Part shown: piece after piece, positions 21,010 through 32,496 of the stretch | Layout: the number at the start of each line of letters is the position of its first letter | How positions within the stretch are numbered: position 1 is the first letter of the stretch | Translations under genes and position numbers: made by a program | The notes under the pieces: model-generated | What the model was told of the DNA's origin: nothing | Databases searched by the model: none | Seen by the model: only the letters and a program-made list of their open reading frames with translations | Assembly (NCBI GenBank): GCA_015039315.1 | Contig: WIDE01000001.1 | Location: 608,422-672,421 of the forward strand | From: Clavulina sp. PMI_390 | Taxonomy: Eukaryota > Basidiomycota > Agaricomycetes > Cantharellales > Hydnaceae | DNA length: 64,000 nt | Direction: 5' to 3'

Positions 21010-23414
21010 CTACTCTTCGTCCTCATCCTCATCTTCTGGAGGCAAGCTGACCATGTCGTTCAGCCTATGAAGAATGATATCTGGAGTTAGAAACCAACCC
21101 AGTCGTAGCATGGCGGCCATGGACTGTAACATTACGGTGAGATACTCACAAGTGGACCAGTGGTCGTACAACCGCCATAACACGAACAACCTCTTCGTTG
21201 AAGTCGGGTTTGAGGACTTCTTTGTCTGAGAACCTACAAAACCCCACGATACATTGGGCGAAAAGAGGCAGTCAGGTAAAGGATTCTAGACTAGAAGTTC
21301 ATGGATGGTGAAAGGTGGGAGAGTAGCTCACTGATGGACAACGGCCACGCTGCGTAGTTTGAGCAGGTCAATGTCCCTGTCCAATCAACGTATGTGGAGA
21401 GATGTTGATCAGCGAAACAAATGAGCAACGAAAATGTTGGCTACTCACGGATGATCCTTGCTCACACCTTTAGGGGCAACCTTGAGTTGATCATCATTCC
21501 CAAAGACATTCCTCCGCTGGCCCTTAGGATGAGGCTTGGCTTCTCCGAAAAGCTTCACGAAAGCAGGGGCGGAAATAACGTCTCGGAGAGGGGTCGGATT
21601 CCGTTGAACATTAGCTCTGGGAATATGATTGACATCATGATCAAGAATGAGGGTCAGGGAGGCGAGCAGTCAACAGAAGAGTGCGATGCAGGAGCGTACC
21701 GGAAATTTGCTAGCTCGTCCTTTTCGGGTGCCCAGACTCCAGCAGCAAGTAATGAACCTCCAGGACGGACTGAGCAACGGTATATTATCAGCGCGCAAAC
21801 TATAGCGAACACGAGGCATCGGCGGACATACTCGAGCTGATAAGAGCATTTAGTGAACATGGAAAATAGATGATTGTGAGATGGATCAGGGACCGGAAAG
21901 ATGTGAACTCACATGTGGTCTAAATGGTAGATGAACACCAGGGTCAGGTGGTGTCGAAAATCCTGAGCAATAGTTCATGACACTCACACCCAGCAAACTT
22001 TCCTTTCCTGCCCGTCCTTGACATGCTCGCCGAGAAGTTCCGCTTATATGGCGTCTTATCATTGGAGAATCGGACCTGGAGTTGCGGGTGTATGAGAAGC
22101 AGATCGCGCTTTCGAAGACAACGCCGCCTTTGATGGGTGAAGAAACTCACATCACGATATATCCTATGAATTATATCATTCGGAGGGAGCGGAGGGATTT
22201 CTTCGTCCATTTCGGAGACCAGAGGTACAAGCTCCTCAAGAAAGGCCTTCCATTCCTTCCAAAGGCCAGATTCCAAGCAAGCTCAGTGATAAGACTGCCG
22301 TGACTGAAATGAAATGTACCTTTTCAGCAAGACGGAACACAGGTTCTATTGACAGAATTAGTTTGAGTGGGCACCGAAGTAAAGGTCAGAAAAGGTGTAC
22401 CATTCAACTTGAACCATTCGCGATCATTGCATTCTGGTTTCGCTAATTGGGCGAGGAAGTTGAGTGTGTTCTTAGAAATCTGGCCCGGCGGGACTAAACA
22501 ACAATGGTGAGTCGGCTGGACGAGAACAATAGCAATGACTGCCATTTACCTCGCCCCGTTGTTGGAGCCTGAACGATCTTCCCTACGACAGTAAAGCGAT
22601 CCGTGTCGGATTCATCTTCATCCAAATTTTCAGCGTAGCTGTCGTCCTTCTTCTTTCGTTTCTTGGCAGGAGGCTTGCTGGGGGTAGCTTTCTTCGAAAC
22701 AGCAGACGCTGACTTGGTAGACGTTTTCTTTGACGCAGCAGCCTTCTTAGGTTTGGGTGCCTCTACGATGATCTCTTCCTCATCCTCTTCCTCAGAATTA
22801 GAGGGCTCAATGTCGGAATAATAGTCGTTTCGCTTTCGCTTCCCGTTCTTCGTGTTGCTGATGGACTTCCGCTTCGCAGGAGAGACGGAGGGTCTCTTTT
22901 TGGGCGACACGCTCTTTGCGTGATAGTTGAGTCCAATATCTTCATCCTCTTCGTCAAGTTCGGATTCAAGAGGGGTTTCGGCGCGACTGCTACCACCTGT
23001 GGTTGTGGACCCAGTGCGACGGTCGACACGCTTCGGCCGGCCTTGGTTCCCAGTTTCAGACTCGACATCAGAAACTCCCTCGGGATCAAATACGTCGTCT
23101 TCTTCATCACCCGACGAGGAGGACGCGAGGACGTCAGAAGCGTATTCGTCAGGGTTGGAATTGTTATCAGAGGCCTGATCAGACGATGACGGTGACGGTG
23201 ATGGGGAATGAGCTTTGGATTTCTTTGAAGCTTTGGCGCTGCTTGCCGCGGTCTTGCGGGTCGTAGAACTTCGCGGCGGAGTAGCTTGAGCTCGACCCTT
23301 CTTGCGAGCTGGTGTTTGAGGTGGTGACGGCGACTGCTCGATGTCAGACGGCTCGGAGTCATCATCTGACTCCACAACAATCTTCTTGGAGGCAAGTGCT
23401 AACTTCTTAGGCAT
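21010..23414 (-). CDS. DUF2461 protein with long charged N-terminal tail
   Basis: About the first 290 residues are low-complexity and nuclear in style: Ser/Asp/Glu acidic blocks alternate with Lys/Arg-rich, NLS-like runs such as PPAKKRKKKDD. From the second exon on, the protein matches the DUF2461 (TIGR02453) family: NTLNFLAQLAKPECNDREWF, EWKAFLEELVPLV, HRIYRDV followed after an intron by RFSNDKTPYK, then GGSLLAAGVWAPEKDEL, and a C-terminal helix ending LNDMVSLPPEDEDEDEE. The biochemical role of DUF2461 is not known to me. An alternative in-frame ATG lies at 23432. At least seven introns interrupt the conserved half, while the tail is encoded in one exon. Fusion to a chromatin-like tail suggests nuclear action (inference). 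Confidence 0.85.
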
Positions 23415-23931
23415 GGCGATGTGCCTGTCCAAACTCGTGGTAAGGTGTGGTGACGGACAGTTGCTCTTCGTAACGCGTTTTAATAGTTTGGCTTCGTTGA
23501 CATCGAGGAGCTTAGGACGCGCTTGGGATCGAGCTTGACTGAACCGTGACGCAAAATCATCGATCTGGTACTGTAGGGCCTATTTCAAAGAGCCAAAGTA
23601 CTTAGGTTTAAACTCCAAATCCATAGCCCTTTGGCCGCCATGATATGGCATTCAATCGGTGTCGATACGATACGATGTGCGTAGTTTGTAGAGTAGCAAA
23701 GGCGCGCTCCGCAACTGGGATAGGGAGCACTGTTGGATCGCTATCGACTCCAACGAGGGCACTGGGGACTAAATCGATGTCGTGCATGGAGATAACGGCA
23801 CATGCTGACGTGCAAAGTTCTCGAGCTGGAACAACAATTCCGTTTGGGCAGTATCAACATGAATTGATTCACAAGCCAAGTGCTACAGGACACAGATGTA
23901 GAGACATTTTAATGGCCAGCCAGGTGTACAC

Positions 23932-24495
23932 CTAGTACAGAAGTTTCTCGATGGCCAGCTTGATGGTCTGAATCTGACTTGACAGCTCCTGGGCCTCATT
24001 CGTGGTCACACTAGCAGCAATGACGGGGCGAGTAACACCACAAGCACGGCCGAGAGCAGTTTTCGAGCGAAGGAAGACGTAGGGCACGTTCTAGATTGGC
24101 ATAACATAAACCTTTTAGAATGCAGAAAAAAAGCGACGGGGTAGAAGCTTACCTTGTCCTCGCAAAGGAGGGGCAGATGAAGGAGAATTTCCAAAGGCTC
24201 AGTATCAGCAGCCATGACAATAAACTCAGCGACACCTCGATTGAGAGTCTTGGTAGCTAATTGAGACGAAGTGAGTATACATCCCACATCCTTGCGACTG
24301 AATTTCTAGGAGCGCACCTTCGTTCGCGCCCTTCTTCAGTTGCTTGTACGAGGAAGCCTGCTGGACCAGATCGAGGATCTATCCAGAAAAGAAAATGAGG
24401 GCACCGTAACAATGGGTTAAACATTCTAGCGGACTCACCTGGTTGGTGAGGTTTTCATCAGCCAGAGGCATGGCGCGAGCATCGAGTTGAGACAT
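23932..24495 (-). CDS. SNU13: U4/U6.U5 snRNP and box C/D snoRNP protein Snu13
   Basis: An L7Ae-family RNA-binding protein (human 15.5K/NHP2L1) that binds the K-turn of U4 snRNA and of box C/D snoRNAs. The exons join to about 127 aa: [101 protein letters not shown], then a C-terminal helix ending EKLLY. These blocks are nearly family-standard, including the GANE-TK RNA-contact segment and the ALGRACG loop. Four exons are separated by introns of about 50-60 nt. The gene is divergent from PIL1 across 370 bp, so those two promoters share a compact region. Confidence 0.96.
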
Positions 24496-24864
24496 TATAG
24501 AAAGAGAATAGAGCCCCGATGGATCAAGTAAAAAAGAAAATTGGTCTGGTAGCCGTTGACCTCACGACGAGGGATCACAGGTCGAGGATGGGTGCAAAAA
24601 TAGAGGGGGTGGTTCAAGCACAGCCACCGTCACAGTCACATTGTGATCATCACGTCATTCGCTGGGACTCCGCTCCCTTGAACCCGCAGTAGACTGCCAC
24701 CTACACCTCAACTGTGTGTGATTACCCTTCTGCTGGATTGGCTTTACCCTTTTTGACCACCAAGTTTTGGCTCTAGTCTAACATACATCGGCATCCACTC
24801 TCGATCAAACCCCCCTCCCATCATCAGACTTGACCCAGACACTTGATATATTTGTCCACTCACT

Positions 24865-27807
24865 ATGTTTAAGCGTAAACTTGGCGGTGGCGGAGGAGGG
24901 GGAGGAAGTAGCTCCGGCTTCTCTGCTAAAATAGCACATACTACCCTCATGCCTTCTCTCGTTGGCAATAAAGACTTGAAACTACTTCAGGACTTCATCA
25001 CTGCTGAGAAGTCTATCGTCACTGGGTTGCAAAAACTCGCCCAAGACACCGCCAAAGCCGCGGAAACCATGAAGTATTGGGGGCAAGGGGAGGGCGACGA
25101 TCTCGCGGTATGTGCTGAGAAATATCACGGCCCATCTTATTCGGCTGATGTCGGCTGCTCATATAGGACGTACTTTCTCAATCGGCGGGAATGGTCATGC
25201 ATTTTTGCGATGCCATGAACCAATACGCTGTCCATGAGACGAATATTCGAACCCTCCTCAAGCGCATCCGATCTGATGAAGAGTCATTGGATAGACTAAA
25301 AAAGGAGCGACGTTCAGTGGGGTCCAGAGCAGACTCTGCCGAAAAGAAGCTACAGAAGATGACCCCCGAAAACAAGAACCTTGCAGAACAAACCGATCTG
25401 CTCACTCGTCTTCGAGAGGAGATGAAATCCCTCGACATTTCCATCATGAACGAGGAAGCACGCCTTAGTGACTATAAGCGTCAGACGAGCAAAGAGATCT
25501 TACTTCTCAAATTTGGGGGCCTTATCGATCTTGCAGAGAAAGCAAAGGTATAGTGTGACGATTATGGCTCCATATCCGTGCGTTGCTCATATAAGTTCCT
25601 TCAGATCGTTGGTCAGTACGGCAATGCGGTCGCACAGTTCGTCCCGCTAGAGACTACCCAACCAGGCAATAGCAGGGCCTACTACAACTCGTATGAGGGT
25701 ACATCAAAATTAGCGAGTGATACGTCCAGAGCGATTGGAGAGGTCCGTTTTGAACCTCCTGTCATCGTGGCTGGTGGACCTGCTTCTCCTAGCCTCCAGA
25801 CATCGTTTGCAACGCCAATAGGGACCCCAGCATCTACCCAACCACCACGTTCCCCGTTCCAGCCGACCACAGTCAGCGGCTATCCTGGACCGTCGACCGC
25901 CCCAGCAGCTGATGTGGATGAGTTCGGGAGTGCCGTTGGCCCGTCCACCCCAGCCAAATTCAATACTTATCAGCCAACCAGCTACCAGGCGCCAGCGCCA
26001 GCGCCGTCCTACCCTCCAAGCTTCCAGACGACAATGACGTCTCCGCCTCCAAGCATCAGTTCTCCTTATGCACCTCCTCCTGGGCCTCCACCCCAGCATG
26101 TTCAGGGAGGCAGCTTCTCTACATTCCCTCCCCCGCGTCGCAGCATGACTGAGGATGAGTCTGTGGGTCAATTTTCGAGGCTCCCACCAACAAACACTGG
26201 CCCATTTGTCCCTCCTCCTCCACCTCCCCCCATCGAGGCCGAGGCCAGCTTCTCGCAATCAGTGGCTGACGCTCTCGCTGCGGATACATATCTCCAGTCA
26301 CTCAAGTCAGAGGATGGGAAACAAAGTCACATTATAGCTGCTCCCACTTATTCGAATCCACCTGCGCAATCTAACGGGTCGTTCCCTGCCGAGAAAAGTC
26401 TTCCCTCGCATCAAACGGAACCTACTGGCGATGATGAGAGCTATGTAGGCCTTCCTTATGGCGGAGATCAACAGTCTCCAACTCATAACCGAGCCCTGAG
26501 TCAATCACTGGATGAAGCGTACGATGGCAGCGGTTAGTCCATCTCTCTGTCAATGTGGTGCTTGTTACTCTCCTTACATATCTCCACCTCTGGTAGAACT
26601 TTGGGTAAGAAAACAATCGGATGTGGCAGGGACACCCGTGAGGAGCCCACGAGCATCCCAAGAGCACAGCGTTCATTTCAGGGATGACGTATCAGAGATT
26701 AATTCTGTGGCGAACAGGGAAGTAAACCGCGAAATGGATTCCCTGATGCTCAGCTCTGCGCCGCGGACCCCCATCACTCCGCTTGACCACCAAAATGAGC
26801 AGGCTCAGAGGTTTAGCTCTCCGCCACCTCAGTTGACAAACTATGTCACATATTCGCAACGCCCAATGTCTCCCCCAGCACCAAGTGGTTTCAGTGCTGA
26901 GGCGCCACCTCAAATGCCCGCTGGAGTCCCAGAGGGTCGCCCCTTACCTCAGCCATCGTCCCCTCGGCCGCCAGAGTCTGGCCCTCGTGATTACAGCGCT
27001 CCATCCTCACCAACAGCAGCTGGCTCACGGATCCCGTCTGGATCCTTCGCCAGCACTTCTCCTACGCTCCCTCCTCCCAAACTGAACTTATCCAATCTCA
27101 ACCTAAGCAGTGGGCCTCCCTCCCCCAGTGGCACGCCTGGAAAGATCTCCGCAAGTGCGTTCCGCCGACCGTTCAATCTGGGTAAGAAGAGCTCGACGTT
27201 GGGACCTGACCGAGGCGACACGCTCGCGGGGCCACCCTATTCCACCATCCCTGCTGGAGAGCCACCTACGTCAGACGACGTCCCCGCTCCTGCGCCTGCT
27301 CCCAACAACATGAGCAGTAACTCACTCGCTTCAAATGGGCCAGCAGGTACTACTCCTCTCAACCTGCGGAGCAAGCGCACGCTGCCTGCGTCGCCATATC
27401 CCAACTACGGTCTCCCACCTGGTGCGCTGCCGCCCGGATCCACAACCCTGCCCGGCCCCGGTCCAGCTGGGGAATTAGGTGTACCACGCCCGCTTCCAGT
27501 CTCCAATGCTTCAGCCGCGACGACGGCCACAGGTGACCAGGGCTTCTATACCCCACCGACGGAACCTTCTGGTGGAGCATATGGTGCTAACGGCGCGGGT
27601 TACAACTTCCCTCCTCCTGCCTCCTATTCCCAACCACAGCCAGAGGAGGGAGCTGGAGCGGCCTTGAATCGCGTGCCAGCCCCCGCGTACTCGATGGCGC
27701 CGAGAGGCGCGCTAGCTATTGGCGACATCCCTGACGAAGCAGAATTCATGCGTGAGCTGGAGAACGACAGTGCTGGGCCTGAGCATCATGGGCAAGGTTT
27801 GCAGTGA
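24865..27807 (+). CDS. PIL1: Eisosome core protein Pil1 (BAR domain), long-tailed
   Basis: Pil1/Lsp1 proteins form the crescent BAR-domain lattice under eisosome furrows of the plasma membrane. Four exons (24865-25107, 25167-25547, 25605-26532, 26597-27807) encode 920 aa. The Pil1 domain fills residues about 1-250: a basic, Gly-rich N-terminus, TLMPSLVGNKDLKLLQDFI, KYWGQGEGDDLADVLSQSA, RADSAEKKLQKMTPENKNL, LTRLREEMKSLD and LKFGGLIDLAEKAKIVGQYG. The remaining 670 residues are Pro/Ser/Ala-rich and disordered, with poly-Pro (PPPPPPPIEAE), a conserved-looking SVHFRDDVSEIN and RPFNLGKKS. Yeast Pil1 is about 340 aa, so the tail is a large addition. It may bind SH3/WW proteins (inference). Confidence 0.92.
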
Positions 27808-28200
27808 GCGCAGCTGCTGGGTACGAGCTAAATATGATCGAGCGTAAAGGATAGCTCTCCTGTGTACATCCTGTATAGTTTGTATCATAAGATACCTGGT
27901 ATATTGAATAGCTATCATCAAAGTCTTCTTGTGATGTGGTGAGAGCACGCGAAAAACTGAATGACATGTCTCAATGGCTTCGTGCTCATCGTTCAAGGTT
28001 TCGTGATCCACCAACTTCCACGTCTTCAGTCTCGGGAATAGCTTTTTGCGGATCAACGACGTATATATTGGCAGACTACGAACAGAGAGACACACTACCA
28101 CACCGTTGCGACCCCTGTCGCGAATCGAGCGTACAAGTAGAGGCGGAAACGAACATAGAGCTTGCTATCCTGACGAAGAGACGAGCAACTAACCAACCCT

Positions 28201-30068
28201 TTACCAGACACGCGAATCAAGGAGCAAATCACCCTCATGCTGGAGACCCAGGCAAGCCTTCAAGAAAGTCTCGAGGGCAGAGCGCTGACGGCTGAGCGAG
28301 TTGACGACATCAGTGCCAGGCTTGACGAGAGGAGCCTTGAGCATGTAGGAAAGGAGCGAGAGGACCGAGTAGAGAGGCTGGAACTCTTTGTCCTCGTTGG
28401 GACCACCAACACGGCGGTAGTTGACGCGAGTGAGGAGCTCAGCGAGCACGGTGAGGTCGAGGATGAGTGGTGTGGCAAGGAGGGAGTCCTAAGAAAATAA
28501 ATGGTCAGGTTAAGATAGTCATATCATCAAAGAATAAGATGCTTACCTCGCACTCGTTGAAGATGTTGAGCACGTTGCGGCCACCCATCATGATCTCAGA
28601 GTAGTACTCATCGATAGCACGCTTGCTGTCGCCGACAGCAGGAACGTACTTGATCACGACGATATGGTCGGGATGCTCACCCTTCTTCTCGCCGTGAGCC
28701 TTGTCAGCGGGCTTGAAGAGTAAGTGGTTAGCATCAACCATGTCATCAACGACGCTGCTCTTGGAGATCTCCTTGCTCTTGAACTGAGCCTGGCTCGAGA
28801 GGTTACGGCCATCGTTGTTTCCAAGATGGTTGTACGACGCGATGGAGAGAGGCTTGATGCCTGCATTGACGAGGAACTCGGCAAGAACGCTCTTGACCTT
28901 GGTCTGACCACTCTTGAGATCATCGCCGCCAATGAAGGCACGGTGCTCCTCAGCGAGGGCAATGCAGCCGGGAACGAAGGTGTTCTGGGGAGCGCCGTTG
29001 ATGAAAGGAGAGCCCTCGAGGATGGCAGCCACAGCGAAGAGCGTGGAGGGAGAGACCTCGTGATGGTTGGACTCGATGGCCTTGAGCAAGTTGGCCGCGG
29101 TGTCATTGACACCCTCGATGAGGTCAGAGTAGCGCTCAGTGTTAGCGGTCCAGAAGACCACAACCTTGTCAAGGCCGTGCTCAGCCTTGAATGCACGGAT
29201 ATCAGCACGGATTTGTTCGAGGTGAACCTGCTTGTTGTCACCAGGAATCAAGTTGTCGGCGCGCTCGGACTGGTTGGCAGCAATGTAGTCAGGGTAGTAG
29301 ATGGAAGGAAGAGGCTTGATCTCAGCCATGTAGGGCTCGACCTGACGTTGAAGGTCATAGTCGAGGACCTGAGCGCGGAACATGGCCTTGTCAAGAGGGA
29401 GAGAGCTGATGTCCCAACCTCCAAGGACGAGATCATTGGGGTGGACCATGGGCAGGACGTCAGAGATGGGAATGTTGACATCCTTGCCGGTGCGAGGGTC
29501 GGTGCCCAAGCGCATGGTCGAGGCCCGCAGAACAGAGCCAATGTAGTTAGGGGTCTGGACGCCCTCCTTGGTGCGCCAGGTGATGTTGTGACGGTTGGCA
29601 AGAATAGTGGCACAGAGGGTGGTACCATTGTTGCCGCCAAGGCCGACCATCATCAAGCTAGAGGAATTGACATCGAAGACCGACGACGAGAAGAGAAGTC
29701 GAGAACGTCAGTCAACGAGGATCGCAGATTATGAAGAGCAAAATACGAATGGGGAAATGTCGGAGAAATGAAAAATTGCAAATCGAAATCGAGAGACGCG
29801 ATGCTCACCCAGTCTTGGACACCTTGCGGGCAGTCTGGAACTCGAAGTTCTGGACAGTAGGCGTAACCTCGATGCGATCGAGCGAGGTCACGACCGCAGC
29901 ACCGCGGTACTCGTACTTGCTTGTGATGAACTCATCGCTGAACTGCGATGTTGGGCTGTTGACGACAACAGGGGCAGTGCGACGCGCAGCCGTGGGGTGA
30001 ACGGGTGCGGGCGCGCTCGCGGGGGCAGAGCTGCCGTTGGTGTAGGTTCCGGTAGCGTGGGGGGCCAT
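28201..30068 (-). CDS. INO1: Inositol-3-phosphate synthase
   Basis: Converts glucose-6-phosphate to myo-inositol-3-phosphate with NAD, the first step of inositol and phosphatidylinositol synthesis, in the cytosol. Three exons give about 547 aa, close to the family's usual length. Recognised blocks are the NAD-binding [97 protein letters not shown] and [10 protein letters not shown]. The catalytic lysines of the conserved C-terminal half are retained. The N-terminal 35 residues are Ala/Pro/Ser-rich. It is divergent from the BRH2 side across 2.4 kb. No clear inositol-response element was identified. Confidence 0.97.
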
Positions 30069-31186
30069 TTCGAATGAAGATTGATTTTACGACGCGAGGG
30101 ATGAGTTCTCAAAAACAAGGGCTGTAGGCTGCGGAAGTGTGCTTGGTTCCGCGGTGCTGATTATGTGTGCTGCACAACTGGTTGCTGAACATGCAATTGG
30201 GGGGTTGGACTGGAGGGATTGGAAGAGAAAAACTGGCGCGAGTCGTCTCCTTTTATTTGCTCGATGGCCAAACACACGACCACACAGACCGGCACGCGTT
30301 CAGCCCGTTATGCCCGTTCTGTCCTCCGAATCACACCGCCAGGGCACGTTCTGGGGCCCATATACATGCTCGGCGGCTCTAATGGTCCCTATCGAGCTGT
30401 TCGGACGAGCATTGCACGCATATATCCGTATACTCTTCGCCAATCTGAATCGTACCACTGGATAGATATTGTGATTCTATACGTACCGGCATTGATCATC
30501 TTGATCCTTTTTCCCCTTATCACCGGCGTGTTCCCAGATTTCCTCCTTGTCAATGTTGGTTTGGTGCTTCTTGGAAGTCCTTCATCGCCGCACGTCTATG
30601 CATTGCAAAATGATTCAGATTCCTGGGAACATCGATGCTTCCTCTCCTCGCCATTTTGCCGTCAGAGGTGGAATAGCTCATCGATCAAGGCATAACGAAC
30701 AGCCTGACATCGTCTCGTCGGAATCTTCTTATAGCCTGCACTGCTGTGGTGCATCTATGCGCGGCCAATCACTCAACAAGCTAATTCCCAACGATTGGCA
30801 TTGAGTTCTATGCCAGCTCTCATGCCGCTCTTCGTTGGGATGTTGTTCCAAGGGCTAGATCTGTTCCGACAACGCAAGCTGGTCACTGCATGCGATCCCT
30901 TGTTCTCTGGTATATGCATTCCAGTATCCACATACACTCCTCTCACAGGCCGCTGACAAACGCAGACCCTGGCACTTCTGCATTCACCTGGAACGTGTAG
31001 CCGCACGACTAATGATGCCCAGCTTTGCTCACACATTTCGTTTGGGGTGGTTCCACTCAGGAGTGAGCTCACAAGCGACCAGCTATGAACTTCGGCGCCC
31101 GCACCGTGATTAATCGCGTCCTTAATGTTTTGTGGTCAACTTATTAGGTGCAACCAAGATAAATTCGAACAGAATTATTTGCAAAA
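30069..31186. other. INO1 upstream region
   Basis: About 1.1 kb upstream of INO1 with no supported gene. A 158-codon plus-strand frame at 30219-30695 contains one hydrophobic run but has no recognisable family, start context or splice partners. I treat the stretch as promoter and intergenic DNA. Confidence 0.35.
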
Positions 31187-31965
31187 TTAATGGTACGAGC
31201 GACCGTGCGTCAATTCTCTCAGCTTGCCCAGGATCTTGGGAGCATGGTGGGCACCTCGAATAACATCCCAATGCAAACCACCTACCAGTGCGAACGACAT
31301 CGCGAGCAGACCCTCTAGAACATGCAGCTCAACAAATATGAGAGCACCACGCTTCACATATGTGGGAATGAGGATGAGACTAATCCCTAACTCGAGTCTC
31401 CAGCGCGATGGCTCCATCATTCTTCCCATGACTGCCTGCAGGAAAAGCAGCATAGACCCAAACGTCGGCCTGCCCCATGGAACGATGCGCCCATAACCGT
31501 CAACAAGAGCATTTGCGGCTATCTGGAGAGCCAAAAGATAGGTCTTTGGAAATAAGGATCACCTGTTGAAGAGGCGAAGTGGATTTTCGGACTTCTTTCG
31601 ACGGCCGACACGATCAATGCGCAGCAGCTCTGTGAAGCAGAGAGTCGCGGGCTGGAAATAAGCGAATCATCTATTCCTCATAAGAATAGGTAGGGAGGTT
31701 TTAATATATTCGGCTTTCACTCAAAGAATTGGTGTGTTCTGAACCAAGCATCCTTCCCGTAGTCGTCGGACTGTGCTGGCTTGATATTTAGGTATCGAGA
31801 AATCAAACAACTCTTGAACCCCTAGTGTCAGCGATGTAAGAAACTGAACGCGGCCTTTCTAACAGAGAAAGTAGGTCGATAGACTAGGAGAACTTTCAGG
31901 AGTATGTCGATCTCCTCAGTTGTGGGCTGTGGCTTCAGGTCGTCCATGCGCGACCCAGGTACGCG
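31187..31965 (-). pseudogene. Unidentified gene, apparently frame-broken
   Basis: On the minus strand a start near 31965 opens MDDLKPQPTTEEIDILLKVL up to PTFS. A canonical intron (GTTAGAAA...GACACTAG) joins in phase to GFKSCLISRYLNIKPAQSDD...DAWFRTHQFFE. The next candidate exon reads TLCFTELLRIDRVGRRKK...PLRLFN. The last is a 110-codon frame (ANALVDGYGRIVPWGRP, then several hydrophobic helices, ending LGKLRELTHGRSYH). The first junction is perfect, but exons 2-3 and 3-4 are each one base out of phase with every GT-AG pair I could try. It is either a recently broken gene or one whose splicing I misread. No family is recognised. Confidence 0.4.
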
Positions 31966-32496
31966 GCCAGGCGATCAATGGCGTTGCCGTTGGACCAACA
32001 AGAATAAAATGCTCCTAAAGGAACTGATATTGTTTATCAATAACTGCAGCAAGGTGCTTAGCGCAAACTAGGGCAGCTGCTGGCCCAGGCCCTGGATTAC
32101 AACAGATTGTGGTAGAGCCTAGGGAACCAAACACAGTATATTCGCGCGTATAAGAAGGATAAAAAAGAAGCTATCGGATAATGGGGCAGGGGTCGTAGAG
32201 ATCCATTGAGCACAACAGGTGAGTTATTTCTGGTCAGCAGATGGACCCGTCGAGCGTAGATGTATGTTTTCTCGCTAAAATCTTAGAAGAGAAAGAATAG
32301 TGCACTAGCCCAGGTAGAATTAAGGCTCAGAAGAACCTCAGTAGAGAGAAAATATCGAGAGCCAAATCATCCAAACGACTCATTGGAACCCGATTCCGTC
32401 ACGGGTCACGTGACACTCTGTTTACAGTACAAACAATGGACGGCACAGGTATGGACCTTCTTGGTACCACGTTGGACGCGCTTTTCTAATCTTCAT
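31966..32496. other. BRH2 upstream region
   Basis: About 530 bp between the unidentified minus-strand gene and BRH2. I saw no coding features. A TCACGTGA palindrome is annotated separately close to the BRH2 start. Confidence 0.35.
32406..32413. promoter_or_regulatory. TCACGTGA E-box upstream of BRH2
   Basis: A perfect 8-bp palindrome TCACGTGA, part of GGTCACGTGAC, lies 84 bp upstream of the BRH2 ATG. It is the classic binding site of bHLH factors of the Cbf1/USF type. The same octamer occurs upstream of the superoxide dismutase gene in this window. Occupancy is not known. Confidence 0.4.

Noticed and set aside
23645..23935. Plus-strand 96-codon frame between the DUF2461 gene and SNU13
   Set aside because: No motif, no splicing and no start context. 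Probably intergenic.
28724..29734. Plus-strand 336-codon open frame opposite INO1
   Set aside because: It is the antisense shadow of a strongly codon-biased gene. The minus strand encodes unmistakable inositol-phosphate synthase.
30219..30695. Plus-strand 158-codon frame with one hydrophobic run
   Set aside because: No recognisable family, no splice partners and poor start context in the INO1 promoter.
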